DNA of 64,000 bases, taken from the NCBI GenBank assembly GCA_050084515.1, contig CM114271.1:33728001-33792000 (forward strand), written 5' to 3'. The translations under genes and the position numbers were made by a program. The notes under the pieces are model-generated. The model searched no databases. It was given only the letters and a program-made list of their open reading frames with translations, and was not told the origin of the DNA. The stretch comes from Blasia pusilla (Eukaryota; Marchantiophyta; Marchantiopsida; Blasiales). Positions 32,089 to 45,990 of the stretch are shown one piece after another; within the stretch, counting starts at the first letter, position 1, and each line of letters begins with the position of its first letter.

Positions 32089-35000
32089 TCAGCCAATCCT
32101 GGTGGTGACTGTTTGATAAAGAGACTTCAGTTGTGTGTTCCATTTATCAATCGCTGTATACTTCTTCAACCCCTTTGACCTGAATGCATGGCAATTGTTT
32201 GTCAAGTTTTGTCATGAGGAAAACATCTTTTCTCCATGAGCCTATAACAAGTGAACGCTAGTCATTGACAAAACGAGGAAAAACAGCAATAACCAGGACA
32301 GGCTAAATTGAAGTCTTTCGGCCTCCATCTATGAGAAGGCTTTGTAGTGACTGATTCACACGAAAACAAAATAACTATCCAAGTCTGGAGATTGGGAAGT
32401 CTCATCACTTAAAGATGTGTATACCTGTCTCCCAACTCTAGTAACTGGTTGACTTGATCAATGTGACCATGTACTCTGTTGTCCAATATCAGTGACACAA
32501 GCAACTGTTCCACATCCTTTTCTGGGATATTTAGCTCCTGGGGTCCAATGAGTATTAAACCGTCAGCAAAAACTGGCTCCACCAGATTTTAGGATTGGCA
32601 TAGACTCTACATCCACCGCACTATACCACAGCCAACGCTTACCAATCCAACTGTATCATGATGCACCTCAAATCTCCGGAAACAGTGAGACAAGCCAAAC
32701 TAAGTTCGATAAGAATTCCTGTCTAAATTTTGTCTCAAAGATCCACCATGTCGTGAGTCGTCGTACCAAGACCTACACTACCAAGCATAATGTTTCTTCC
32801 TAAGTTCTATCAAAATGGACAGTATTTTCCAATGTTTGGAGATCCTAGAACTTGAGTGTAGCACAATGCACAATCAAGCTTTCCATGTGAAATTAGTAAA
32901 CACCTGCAGTATCATGTCTTTCAAACTCTAACGAAGAAATAAAACAACTCTTAATCATCATGTTCTTTTATTTGGCGACTAGTAATTAATGATCCTCATT
33001 ACGACTAACTTCTTTTTTTGAAGGACCTTTGGAAATTCAAAAGGGCATACCTTAGAAATAAAAGGAATTCGGATGCGAGTGTAGGGTTTGATGAGCTTCA
33101 ACAGCACTTGAGTTCGGATATTCTTCAGTAGATCCTCAATATAATTCCGGATGAATGGGTCATCCATGATGGTTTTCCGATTGCTCTGCAAACAGAATTG
33201 GGACATTCCTATCAAAAAACCTCGCCCAAGCGATCCCCAACCAGAAAAGCTGTGAAACATGTCCATATCAGGGAGCTTTTGTGCAATGATACCTTGAGCT
33301 CTAACTGTTACTTGAATGTACTGGAATCAAGGAAAAATAAACTGAATGCAACCAAATATGGGTACTCTTCAAGCTGCAGAATGGAGACGACAAAACGTGA
33401 AGAAACAGCACAACATATAGTCCCCCATTCAGAAGAACAAATTTACACAGCTTCCAACCAACAGTAAGACACACTGGTTGCATGAAGTTACTCTCAATAT
33501 GGTGCATTGAGCCACATGAGCCCAGGATCAGATGAGACCCACATCTTGAAGTGTCAGGCATGTATATAATTATAAGAAAAATTTCTTTTGCCCATGTACC
33601 GGGGTGCTCAACAGTTATGAAGGTACTAGGAGATGGGAAACCAGCCTGATTTCACTTGGGAGTGCCACAGTTCAGACCCCTTATGAAGGGATAAAAATAC
33701 TGACTGAGACATTGAAAACTTCTTAGGAGACTAGATAGAGCATGCACTCAGACCGACCAACACTTCCCAAGAGCTGAAAAATGCAGAGCTGAAGAAGCCC
33801 AATGCAGACTCTTCTTAAACAAATGCAGCACTTGACCTGTCATTTATGCATTCATCATCGCTGTTTTATTTACCCAAAATCCCCACTTTTAGGAAATCTA
33901 ATCCTCAGGCCTACAAAACCTGCTACTCCCAGTCCACAAATCACAGGATAGATTGTCTTCAGTTGTCTTTACTCCTTTCACTTGCCATTCTCTTCTCATT
34001 GTTTAGTATTTTAGTCTTTGGTGATAAGTTTACTGGCCACCAGTTCTACACCTACAAGTCATTCTTGCTTGCTCATACTCTGACACAGGAGAAAGCTCTG
34101 CATCGATAAAGACTATTCAGTCTCCACTAGTACACACAATGAAGAGATAGGAAAGAAAACGGCCAGAATTAAGCTCACAAAAAAAGCAGGAGATATATTT
34201 TCCTGAAGGACAGACCTACAAGATATATTTTCCTTAAGGATAGACCTACACAAGGTCATGAGACCAAGAGTGCAGAGCATGAGGTAATACACTCCGGATG
34301 GCTCTTATGAGATCTTACTTTCTTCTTTAGAAATAAACAGAATACAGAAAATTCTGAGGATGTTTGAAACGAAACAAAAATCAATCATTCTATAAAATCA
34401 ACTGCCTGTCCTGCATTGTCAGAAAAGAGGGGGGAAAACAAGACTCATCCTCCTAATTATTTTATCTGCACTTTCACTCAAAATCACTTTCTCTATCAGA
34501 ATCCCTTCTCAACCTCTGAAACCCCGTGAGAGTGAATCCAACGACTTCGAATCAGTCAATCTTTAAGTAGAAATATCAAAGGAGGGCAGGTGCATTGGAC
34601 TGATACCTTCAAAATCTTCTCAAACTCAAGAATTTCATTGCGCTGATAGGCAGCCACAAGGTTTGTCATTGCTAAAATTTCCGGATCATTCTTGTATCTG
34701 CGGAATTCGGTGTCCAAAACACACTTCATTAAGTTACTCACAAGGAGGAAGGGAAATTCCACAGAAAACTAGAAGAAAAATCGTATTGCAACTTGATGCA
34801 AGAAAACGTGAGTCACAATTAGTGTGACAAAATTCCAAAGATTAGAGGACTTACGGCTTAGCTTCTTGACCATCGAACGGATTAACTTCCGACTCCATCA
34901 ACATATTTGCCAGCACAAGATATCTGGGCAGGTCCCAGAAAACGCAACAAGCAAGTTTATTCCATATGTACGAGTATGGAAACACCAGATTTCCATCATG

Positions 35001-37371
35001 TGACAGGACTACAGTGTAGACTTTTTCAAAGATATTCTCTCACCAGGACAAGTTAGCAAAACATTTCTCACATACCTTGCATATGAGAGTCAATAGCCTC
35101 TCATGTCTCACATTGAAGCCCTGTACTGATAAAACACTAAAGCTCCAGACATTTCTATTGATAGTTTAACTTGAAACGGAGCATTGAGAGAGATTACATA
35201 CTTGAGACACTGAATACGACGATGAGTCCCAGCCTCATCATAGTTTTTGAAGGCATCAAAAAAGTCAGTGGCTGCCTCTGCCCACTGGCGCTCTGCCATA
35301 TGCATTTTCCCTCCACACTCATGTATAATCCCCATAATTCGAGGGTGAGGAATTGCAGACTTTATGGATAATGCCTTCTGGTATAGTTGCTGCATAGATG
35401 ACAAGAAAACCCCTTCCAAATTATTGACTTCCAGATTATTCACCATGAAAAATCAGTATAGCATACATACCAGCAGAGCTTGTGAGGAAGCAAAGCATAT
35501 AATCTGCTTTCAATCCACCAAGTGGCACCATGACCCACCATATTACCAGATTGATGATATGCACTTGTGTTCTACAGAACCAGTCACCATATGCCCAACA
35601 TGAATCATGCAACTCACTTTCAGCTTCTTGTTGTTCTTAGTTTCTGTGTACATCTGAATTTCGATGGCATAAACCTCAAGCAGCTGGGTTCCTTTCTTCT
35701 GATCATCTGAACCATCTTCTCTTTGACAAGACTTATGTAATTCCTTCAAAATCTGCACCAACCCAGGAGACAACCATAAGAGCCTGTCAAAGTACACTGC
35801 CCAAATCTTTAGCAAAACAAGTTTCCACAAAAAAGTAACAACTGTCATGCACCTAGAGACATGCTGAAGTAATCAGGTTCGATGCTACAGTGAAGTGAAA
35901 GCTTTCTGTAGTAGAAGAAGTTAACATGTGATTATTCTCAACTCTGAAGCAAAGCCAATATCTGCAAGAATTGAGTGACGAGACTCACATTGTCCATATG
36001 GTCTTGGCGGTTCAAAACACAACACTAACCTTGTTCATGCGACCATATTCTCCCATATCAAACCATAATTTACACAGCTTCAAGTTTGTCTTAAACCATA
36101 GCCTCTGTACACAAAAAAAAATCACATGTGGCAACCCTGGCCATCAAAACGGCAAATCAATGGTAGAAGGGGTAGATAAGCGAGTACCTAAAATTGAGAA
36201 AATTTTGAAAATTTTGTGGAGACAGAACGCAGCAGGCCATGTGTGGGTGGGTGCTACCCACACCGACTAAGATCGTAGTGATCATGTCCGGCACACGGCC
36301 AGGTGATGTGTTATTAAACAACCATGCTTTTCAAGTCTCAATTTATTTCAAGAAAGACTATCGTAGTGAATGGTGACCGAGATGCAATAGTTCTGCCATG
36401 AAAAGACTTTCAACCAACATTTTCACTAAAAACCGAAGCAAATTCTTGCACCTACACACTCAAAACTAAAACACGAATGTGCACTATTGGAGGCTTCTCT
36501 ACGTGCTGCAAAACCCACCACTGTTCTTGATGATAACTATGGCTTCTCACCTCATTCTTGGCCTCCTCGAGAGCTTTTAAAGTAGTTTGATAAAACTCCT
36601 GGAGAAGCTCCAGGTTTTGGCTTGCACTTCCAGACACAAAGTCCAAAATATTGTTGATGCACTTTTCACTATAATTTCGAGTTACTGCAGATTTGATGTA
36701 GGTCAGCATCTCTCTGTAAGCATCCATCATTTCTTTGTAGTTTCCAAGCCTGTAATGCAGCTTCACTGTCTGCTTCAAAGCCTTAAAGCCCCTGACAAGT
36801 TCCAAAACCATCGCTCTCAGGAGGGAAAACTTGGGATGTAAACAACTAGAAAGAACCCTTAAGTGACAGGTAACTCTGCTACTTCAACACCAGAAACTTC
36901 CACATCACAAATAAAGCACGTTAGACGGTGATGTTTCCGTGAAGCAAGCATATGGACAGAAAATTCAGAAACTCCCTGTCAGAAGCAAACTTGAGATTTC
37001 CAACTCCTATCATAGAACGAAACCATACATTTAATGACAACAAATAAGTACCATTCTCCTTTATCTCCTTCCATCTTCACCACTTCAGCAAAGCCTTTGA
37101 GAGCACCCTCTGGATCAGCTTCAACTAATCCTGCAGAAAAAGGCCACATTCCAGATTAAGTACATGAAGCACTTCGGTGTATGCAGAGTGTTACAGCCGA
37201 GAGCTAATTTACCATCAAGATAAGTGTCACTGAAACGTAGTTGCAATCGGCATGGTTGACTAAACCTACGATCATTCTCAGGATACCTTTAGAATTGTAG
37301 TACTGATTTTCGATATCTACATCTTGCTCTTCGGGCTCCTCATCAGAATACTCGAAACCGTAGTCCTCCAT
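32089..37371 (-). CDS. CSN2: COP9 signalosome complex subunit 2 (11 exons, complete)
   Basis: Exons on the - strand: 37371-37287, 37130-37052, 36791-36551, 36104-36030, 35752-35618, 35389-35202, 34923-34855, 34697-34607, 33185-33051, 32537-32425, 32179-32089. All ten introns are GT-AG, and the exons sum to 1302 nt, or 433 aa plus TGA, close to the 439 or so residues of plant CSN2. The N-terminus has the acidic [12 protein letters not shown] block, followed by helical repeats. The PCI domain is C-terminal, with [11 protein letters not shown] and R-I-P-F-I-S-K. The protein is a scaffold of the signalosome, which removes NEDD8 from cullin-RING ligases in the nucleus, and CSN2 contacts the cullin. 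I chose ATG 37371 because a stop lies upstream in frame; plants often have a few extra residues, so a further 5' exon is possible. Confidence 0.95.
34193..34254. repeat. 30-bp tandem duplication in CSN2 intron 8
   Basis: GATATATTTTCC...GGACAGACCTACAA is followed directly by GATATATTTTCC...GGATAGACCTACA. The two units differ at a few bases. Confidence 0.7.
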
Positions 37372-38484
37372 GTCTGCATCTTCAGTTCCCAAAGCAAATT
37401 CCCCAGGTTCCAGCACACAGTCAGTACATCATCTGAAAGTCTGCGCGCTTGCAAAGAAACCTCAAATAGAGAGCGCGTACTTCTACAGTAATTACGATCG
37501 CCCTTATGCCGTGTGGAATAGCATTCACCAACGCAAGTACAAGAAATGCAAGGATTGTGGCTAAGCATAGAAAATGGCAGTCCGCAACGAGCCGGACAGT
37601 ATGAAGGTCCGACGACCGTCGATAAGTAAGAGTAACACAGTCATGAGACGTTCCGACTCATTCCGTGCTTGAAGCAATGCTCTAGGCTCCGAGTTCCACG
37701 CTACCACGACGAAGGCATACAGAACTCCCGCACTTAACCCGACTGTGAACACTAGGCCACTGAGCTAAGAGTCGCGTAAAGCAGCTTGCATTGCTTTTTC
37801 CACGATGGATTGCACTCCCAACCGGCGTGCTTAACCTACTAAAATTCGTCAAGACACCACACGTGCATCCAAGCATCGACTGACCTAAAGCGCAAAACCA
37901 CAACCACGAAGGAGCGATCAAATCCAATTTCGAATCACGATACTGTTCCTCGCTCCACACATCCTACTCTTCCCATCATCCTCACCGGAATCCATGGCTC
38001 CACTTGGCACCTCCCCTCAATTGGTGCCCCTCCTTCCTCTCTTCCAATTCTCCAAAATTCGCCCTCCTCGCGAAGTTCTTTCTCCTCCCGGCGACCGTCA
38101 GTCCCTACGCCCGCGTCATCCGATCTCGCACGACGCCCCGAGTCGATCTGCCTCCCTGCGACGGACGCAATTCTCCTCACAGATCGCTGTGCTTTCAACG
38201 CACAAACCGAACCCTAGGAAGAGCTGGACGTGGAGCCCAAGGCACCATGCTCTCTCGCAGTAGCACGGAGCAATCTCTTCGGAAAGCTTCGAAGCATTCA
38301 TTCATTCATTCATTCTTTCTTTCTTTCTTTCACATCTCCATCGCGCGCACGCACGAACAGACAAGTGATCTTCTGGCACCGCAAGGCACCGCAACCCTGA
38401 CCGCGCCTAAACACGCACCGGTTAGTAACTCGGGTCATATTTGCCCTGGCTTCGAAGTAGGCGGCGGTGCACCGGCACATAATT
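37372..38484. other. CSN2 upstream region / gap before LINE
   Basis: Contains the presumed CSN2 promoter. A microsatellite, (ATTC)n then (TTTC)n, lies at about 38293-38331. GC rises between 37930 and 38260. The small open frames at 37935-38510 overlap on both strands and look like chance. Confidence 0.5.
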
Positions 38485-41400
38485 TTTTATTTTTTATTTT
38501 TTTGGAATAAAATATATATATGTAGGAAAAGGATGGGAAACCGATCACTGTACAAAAGAGGGGGCCCAAAAAATAGACCTCAAGAGGCCGGAACCTGCCC
38601 CGAGGAGAAAGATGGGTTTAGGGTTAAACCCCCCCTAACGACCAAAATCACCAACAGCAAAGACAATATCAGCAACACCTAGAGAACTATGACTACTACT
38701 AGATGGGCCTCTAGCATTGGCGTCTCCAACCGCCTGAGCCCGCCGCAGAAGCCCATTTGCCTGGGCGCGCTGCAAAGTTATGGAGACACATTGCCTACAA
38801 TAAAGGACAACCCATTTCTCGATTGGAGATGATGGGCGCAATCCGTACGGAACGAGTCAGACCTCTCCCCCATTGCCCCATACATCTGAATGGCTAGGGG
38901 GATAAATCGATGTTCGTCATGAAGTTGACTATAAATGTGGGTCTTCTTGACCGCCGCCATCGCCGCTCCTTGTAGCAGTCTCCCTTGTGCTACCACTTGG
39001 GCTCGCACCGCCTCCCCCGTAGGATCAGTCACTACAACATCCGCTACCACCACCTCAGACTCCCTCGTCATGTAGAGATCAGCACGGATAAGGGAATCTC
39101 GCATGGAGTAGTGCCTCTCTCTTTGTACATGGAATCCACTCTCCCGAGCAATAGATAACATAATATCCCGCATTACATCGTGAGTGGCTATCCTCTCACC
39201 CCCCACTGGGCACCGTGCCAAATGCACACCAAGTGGATCCAGACTCCGGCGACACTCGCAATGTGTCAAACCAACCACCGTTGGTTGGGGTAGGGCCAGT
39301 CGGAACCTCATCGTTGTAGTGTAGGTAAGTGGTGCGATGCGGAAAGCCAGGATGAGGGGACGAGCCCCCACCCATGAGCCTGCCCCCTTTCCGAAGCAAG
39401 AGCGAATACGGGCCCGAACCTCCATGGGGATATTCCCGTCCGACATAGCAGCTCTAAACAATGCATCAAAGTGAGCTTCCATCAAAGAAGATTGGAGCCC
39501 AGACTGTCCGGAGATAACTAGGGAAGAGAAAGCGGGAAGAACTGCTCTAGCCTCAACAAGAAGGGAGTCTCTACAAGCTGTGAGTGAAGACTGAAGTGGG
39601 AAAAGACCATCCTCAACGTGGGAAACATATTGTAAAAGTAGCGGTCTATCCCTAACCAAAAATCAGGAACAAAGGAGGGGTGCTACACTGGCCCAACTCC
39701 CTAAAAAGGCTGAAGACGCCACTTCTCAGTCACTATGAGACCTACTCCACCAAAGGCAATCGGCCAAGAAGCTTGTCTACAAGCTAACTCCCCCGCGGGG
39801 CACTCTAATGAGCCGGGTCCTAGAAGATCCTCAAACGCCTGCATAATCTTTCTATCAAAGGATCTATACAAGGAAGAAATATAGCTAGTCGCCCACACGA
39901 TTCTACACAGATAACCAGGTCTACGGGCAAAACATGACGAGAGGATTCCATAAGCTACTTGAGGGTCACCAATCCTCGTGAGATAGACGACATGAAGAAG
40001 ATCCTCGGTAAGAGCCGCCGCCACAAAACTCGATACAAAGTCCTGGCTCCCGAGTGGGACTCCCAAGACGCAAAGCCCTCCAAAGCGGTGTCAAAAAACC
40101 GTCGGATAAATGAATATCCGCTGACAAGCCTAATGAAGACCAAGCCTTGCACTTTCCCACCTTCACCGCCAGGCCGACGTGTGCCAACTGTGCTGAAACG
40201 TGCTGAAATGCAGGAACAACCAAGTCTCCAGGGCCGACAATGTGAGTATCATCTGCCAACGAAGGGAAAATCCAACTCGGGAAAGTCTCCATCGTAGAAA
40301 GAACCGCTCGATAATGAGCCAAAGCAAACAATGCACCACCCAAGGGATCCTCGACGCCCCGTCCGTGTGAGACTCCAAGACCGTGACCTCCTCCTCGAAC
40401 CTACCGTGGTGAAAATAGAGAGCCGAGGGGGCCCCATAAAAAGCATGCACGAAGGGAATCAGGCTCGCTATGGGACCCCCTGCATCTCTCAGCTCCGTGA
40501 AGATAGCTGCCCGAGACACTCAGTTAAAGGCGTTCTCCACATCAACTTGGAGAACCACCCTCTCAGGATGTATATCTAAACAAGCCCTCAAACCTAAGGC
40601 TACAGCCTCACAACCGGCTGGCGTGGCAACTCCTAACTGGTGCGGACTCAGATGTGACTGGAAAGCCTCACGGAACTACAAAGCGAAAGTGTGACTCACC
40701 AACCGCAAGAGCACCTCCCCTATGGCAATCGGACGGATCCCTCCACCCTCCTTCGATAACGCCAAAAGTCACCCCGCCCCCAATACCTGGGCTACTGCTG
40801 TTGGCACTCTCCCCTGAGCTAGGTGAGAGGCAACCTGAAGCAACTCGGAAAAGCCGCAAGTAGAGTCCTCGGAGGGAAAGCAATCACAAAGGTGTTCGTA
40901 CATCATACCGGACAACACTCCAACTGCTATCCTAGGGGAACACCCGAGTGCCCGTGCAAAGAGGGAAGGGTCTAGGCATAAGGTCGTGTCATGATGGAAG
41001 TCACGTACAAATGTTGGGATGTCAACCAGTGGACGAGGGTGTAGCCTCCGGAGGGCGTCGATGGTAACAGTGGAAGGAGGAGCCATATCCATGGGGCGGA
41101 GCGCACGAGCCGCTCACGAGTACTCCCCGGCTCGCCCAAGTCTCCTACATCGTCGCAATCTGGCAGCTACAAGATCATCTGCTGGGAAACCATGTGGAGT
41201 GCTATCTCTCGCATATGCCATGAACTCGCTCTGCAGAGACTCCCAATCACCTCCTCGGAAGCGCCGCAATCGGGCCACAACCTCTCTATGGCCAGCCTTC
41301 CCTCCTTGGGTATAGCGAAGACACCATCGTGGAAGGAGAAGTAGTAGATACCACGAGAGCTCATCCATACGATCAAGTGCGATCCTAGATAAGGGAAGGA

Positions 41401-41743
41401 TGAAAGACTGGAAAAGCTCATCCCAAATAGCATGGGGGATCCTATGAAACAACCTCGGGCAGGGAAAACGGGTCTCAAAGAGACTTGTGATGCTGCCAAG
41501 GTGGGACCTCAACCACTCTCATGCCTCGGGAGGGGGTGATGATGCATGAAGCACCGGTGAGCATCCATGATCAACTGGAGGAAGCACCCATCCGAATCTA
41601 TCAAAGTCAGGATGTTTAGCCGCTAAATGGTTCCGAATTCCTGAACGAGTGAAGAATTCAAGACAACAAAGGCATTTCATATCCCGGCTAGACGACCCAC
41701 AAGCCCCTACACAAGAGGCCGATGCGGGTCGAGGCATGGACAT
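38485..41743 (-). mobile_element. R2-like LINE with restriction-like endonuclease (degenerate)
   Basis: Read on the - strand. A C2H2 zinc finger C-L-C-C...H-L-A-A-K-H (about 41650-41680) leads into a reverse transcriptase with V-L-Q-V-D-V-E-N-A-F (motif A, about 40530-40560), D-P-L-G-G-A-L-F (motif B, about 40320-40345) and L-A-D-D-T-H-I (motif C, about 40235-40260). The C-terminal part (38778-39659, 293 codons open) holds C-E-C...H...C and a PD-(D/E)XK-like endonuclease core R-A-D-L-Y-M...V-V-V-A-D-V-V-V. The A-rich tail at 38485-38510 marks the 3' end. Such elements nick DNA and prime reverse transcription there. Stops, for example after A-F-N at about 40522, show it is dead. The 5' end is not defined. 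Confidence 0.85.
38778..39659 (-). pseudogene. LINE ORF C-terminal part: zinc knuckle and endonuclease
   Basis: A 293-codon uninterrupted stretch on the - strand, the best-preserved part of the LINE. Around residues 130-150 lies a C-X-C...H...C knuckle (T-H-C-E-C, G-V-H-L-A-R-C). The endonuclease core follows 40-60 residues later, with R-A-D in place of the usual R-P-D. It is the tail of the RT polyprotein, split from the RT by frameshifts near 39700, not a separate gene. Confidence 0.75.
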
Positions 41744-43080
41744 CTCTCACCAAGAAGAGAACATGACCCCCTCCGTCAAACTCGAGAGACAAACCCCACC
41801 AAAATCTGCCCCACAATCCCCATTCGAACTAGCCCTAATGGTAACCGACTCTCTTCCCGTCCACGGGAAATGCTCTCCCTAGTATGAACTCTCATCTACC
41901 ATCTTCACCTATGACATATGGCCCAACCCCTTCCCCAAATAATGTAGAGATAGTATGGAGGTACTAGTGATATGGAAAAAGAATAGATGGAAAAAATAGA
42001 TGGGAATAGAGTGGGATAAGGGAGAAAAACATGGGTCAAACGTGAACGAGGAACGTGTGTGGCTACAGAATAAGGACATAGAGAAAAAAAATTTAAAAAA
42101 AGGTGGTGTGGAATAACAACATGAGTTGTCTTGGAAACATTCAAAGCATTACAACAAAACGAGACAACAAAGAGGACCCTAATACCTACATGAGAAACCC
42201 TAAAACAACAAAAGTCTAAAAAAAAAAAAATTTGAAAAATACTTCACTAGAAGATTTACGCTACGGATCAAAACGTAGAGGAAGTCGATATCTCCATTTT
42301 GATATAACACTCGACCCCCCTCGATCAGTCTTCTTCCCATCCCCGCCGCCATCCCGTAGAACTCCGCCGCGCCCTCCTCTGAGCTCCCGCCGCGCCCTCC
42401 GTCTCTCGATCTTGCTTGATAGGGCGTCTGATACTATGGCCATAAGGCCGGACATTCAGTTCCGTAAGGTTCTTTACGTCCGTCTTCCACAACGGGGTAA
42501 CGTCGGAGGTGGACGCGCAACGAATGTGGAGTGTGGAGGTTGCACTTGCAATGAATGAGATGAGACGCCCGATACATGCGATCCACTAAAAATAAGACGT
42601 AAAAGTCCTCCATCCTTCTTTTAGAGCCAAGCCACCATCCGACGTCGCAACCCTAACGGACCCTAGAATGAGACGCCCTAATGTCTCGTCCGTCCGTGTG
42701 ACTGTACGTCCGTCCGTCCGTCGCTCGCTCGCTTGGTGGGTGGGTCTGGCGGATGGTCGGATTACGGGACGGATGACCGACAAGAGTGGAAAAGTTGGGC
42801 GACGGGTTGTGTGGGACCATCCCGCGTATGTTTCTTTTTCAAGGGCGCGTCAAAGGGATTCTATATAGGGCGTTCAACAAATATCGTAAAATGTTTGAGG
42901 GGATTTTGAGTGAGAAAGTGGTGGGATTTAGGGGGTCCCCATCCTCCATTGTGGGAATGATGTATGCACCCCATAGATCCATGAGATACCCCTCACAACC
43001 ACTACAACTCTTGGCGGCTAATAAGGTGTATGGATCGATGATGATCTTAAATTTCACCTACTCGGACTAGTGGCAATAGA
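41744..43080. other. LINE 5' flank and spacer
   Basis: May include the LINE 5' UTR. It contains a GC-rich piece (42300-42480) and a CGTCCGTC-type microsatellite (about 42695-42730). No gene is supported. Confidence 0.5.
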
Positions 43081-45440
43081 AAGTAGAGTAGATTATCATG
43101 TTCAAGTTTAGGAAAGAAGAACAAGTTGTAGATAGTAGTTGAGGCGTAGTGTAGTCCAATAGCTTTGAGTGAGACAACATTTTATTGATATAGCTAGATT
43201 CTTACTATAAATTAATAATATTTAATGTAAGCTCGCGTGATGCACAGGTTTAAATTACCTCCCATAATTAACTTTCAAAATTTTCAAATGTCATTTTAAA
43301 TCATTTTTTAACAATCCTATTGGCTCATAAGGCGAGCGATCTTATTGGCTAAAAATGCCAAAAATCAAGAGGAGAGGAAAAATGGTTGTACATACTAATC
43401 TCTTTACGGATCTATATGATTTGATTGGAACTAGAAGTTTTGAAATAGGCTAGTTGCAAAATGAAGAGGCATATTCCAATATAGATATATATTTGTGGAT
43501 TAGAATATGAAACTCTCCAATCTGTATCTCATACGAAATCTTTTTTTAAAATATATATTCCTTTTCACTCTTGGTATACAATAACATATCATAAGAGTAA
43601 AGGATGAATACTAGCAAGAAAATACTATCAAATTATCCTAATTAAATCTTGCTAAGAATTAGTATCAATACACACACTCCATTCTAAACATTGTTTCCCA
43701 TTCATCAACATCCGTTTATACATTACAAAAAACAAACAACTTTTCCATTTTCTTCTTCCACTGCTTATTCAAACATCAAGCATATCAACAAGAAGAAAAT
43801 CATTTTGTCTTTAAGCTAGAAGAAGTGCATACAACGCGTTCCTAAGAGGTAAAAAATTTATCCACATTCAAGTATCATTTCATACCTTGTAAGTATAAGT
43901 TTCATTATTGATTGCATATCTTTCAATTGAGTGTATTTTGTATACCTATAGTGAATTGGAGTAATTTATAGGCTACACGTCCATGTTTTTGCAAAAATGA
44001 CTCTTCACTTTTCCTTCATATCGAAATAGAATTTCTAATTCCTTCATACACATTACTTCTCCATTTTCTTCCTCCTCTACCAATTCAAAAAACAAGCATA
44101 TCAAGAATGAGCGATTCATTGTATCGCCAATCACAAAGAAGTGCACTTAGATAATTCATGTCGTGTAAAAAGTTCTCCATATTGAAGTGCCCTTTATCCA
44201 TTGCATTGTCATTTCATATCTTATGACTATAAGTTTCATTATTAGTTGCATGACTTTCAATCGAGTGAATTTTGTATCCTTGGGGGAAATTGGAGCGATG
44301 TGCATAGTGCATGTGTGTACAACGCACTAGTTTTCGAGAATTTTTGCATGGTTAAAGGCAATTGCCTTATTTTGTGACAAAATTAACATTTATTGTCAAA
44401 TATTTATCAATCATATATCATAGCTCCTTATTTCTCTTTTACAATCACTCTTCTTTATATATAGTACGTGATTTGGTATTGGTTCATAAGCAATGATGCA
44501 CTCATTACTCCATATTTGGCATCAACGTGATACATTCTAACAAGATAGTGTTTGATCTCCTTGTAAACTTAATATTCATGGCTATGATCAACATAGATCA
44601 CCATGATAATAGTTTGATATGTACTTTTTTTATTCTCCATACAAAATATACATGATTTCTTGAATATATGTCATTATTAATTCATAAAAAATTATGTTCA
44701 AGTTCTATGGTTTAGGATTTTTTTTATTGAAATTTTATTGTAGGACTTCTCTATTAAGGATTTAAGGATAATTGGCTATTATTGGGATGTGTGCTTAATA
44801 ATTATTTCTATTAAACACACATCCCATTATCCAGCATTGTTTCTAATTTTTCCTATTAATTTTTTTAATCCACTTTTTTGGTATATTTTGAGGTATTTAA
44901 CAAGCCTCCATGACGAAATTGGTGGTTAACGCTTTCATGCTGTGTAACATAGGCATGCTTTCTTTTCTTTTAGGGTTATATAGTATGCTTTTTCTTTCCT
45001 ATTTTCCATTTCCGAAAGTAGGGATGGCTTGAATTTATCAGGTTTTTTATTTGAATTCTAATTTTCAGTTTCCACATATCTCCCTTACTTGCATTTTCTC
45101 CATTATCTTTGATGGCTCATTATTTAGGGTCAATTTTTTTTACAAATTTTTATTGCTTTTATAGTTCCCCATATGGGAGTAAGGTTTAGTGCCTCACTTT
45201 ATTGCATTTCTATTTTGAAATAAAACTATGGGTTTTAATTTCTTACTTTTTAGGGTTTATGGAAATTTTGCATTTACAATTTTTCATGTTTGGGTTTATT
45301 AAAAATATACAACTTACAACTAAATTCAACATAGATCGCAATAGATTTTTAGGGTTTAGGTTTTTGTATTTAACGCTTTAGGATTTTAAAAAATTGGCAC
45401 TTGTTAGCACTGCAGTGAATGAGGGGAAATGCAAGGAATG
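43081..45440. repeat. AT-rich stretch with a 325-bp direct duplication
   Basis: A unit near 43735-43985 recurs near 44060-44315, sharing CTCCATTTTCTTC-like starts, AAGCATATCAA, ATAAGTTTCATTATT and GAATTTTGTATAC-like words. The copies are degenerate. The remaining sequence is AT-rich and holds no supported gene. Confidence 0.6.
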
Positions 45441-45519
45441 GTCTCTATTAGGATAACCTTTGACTTTCATTTTCCATCATATTTCAAGAAAGTCAAAGGA
45501 TAACCCTTTGACTTTCTTG

Positions 45520-45990
45520 ACATATGATGGAGGTGTTTGTGTCTTGGGGATTTCGGTTGGGAGACATAATTTTGTTTCGAGTTTAATTACCACAAGACTT
45601 ATAGAGGATCTGCTTCGCGTCGACTACTTCACGAGGATTGGTGATCCTCAAGCTGCTTCCCTGTCGTCTTGCATTGTTAGATGATCTCCGTATCTCATTA
45701 GTGTTGGAAGGTCTTCTAGGTATGGTTCCATAGAGGATCCGATGGGCGATCCAGCCTATAAATAATCTTTGGTAGAGTAGGTCCTTTTCCAACTTGATTA
45801 GGGACCCCTTCAACTTTTTAGGTAGTTCATCCCACTGGAGCATCCCTTCTTTACTCTCGATTCGTTTTTAGGGATAGACTCCTCCCGCAATAATTTATGT
45901 CTTTAAGTCTGACTCCCTTCCCCTACAATCTTTCCACACAAATAGAGATTCCCTTCTAGATGAGGCTGAGCAAGTCTCCCATCTTTCTCC
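45520..45990 (+). pseudogene. Second R2-like LINE fragment
   Basis: The + translation contains D-Y-F-T-R-I-G-D-P-Q-A and N-F-V-S-S, which line up with L-T-R-I-G-D-P-Q-V-A and D-F-V-S-S in the LINE at about 39955-40066 (- strand). Homology continues in a broken form to about 45990 (D-S-L-L...H-L-S-P-L-Q-L-S-L). It is a short dead piece of the same family in opposite orientation. An inverted repeat at about 45473-45531 (CCATCATAT...ATATGATGG) lies at its 5' side. Confidence 0.75.

Noticed and set aside
37690-37790. tRNA-like D-arm (TTAGCTCAGTGG on the - strand)
   Set aside because: No GGTTCGA T-loop or matching acceptor stem follows at tRNA spacing.
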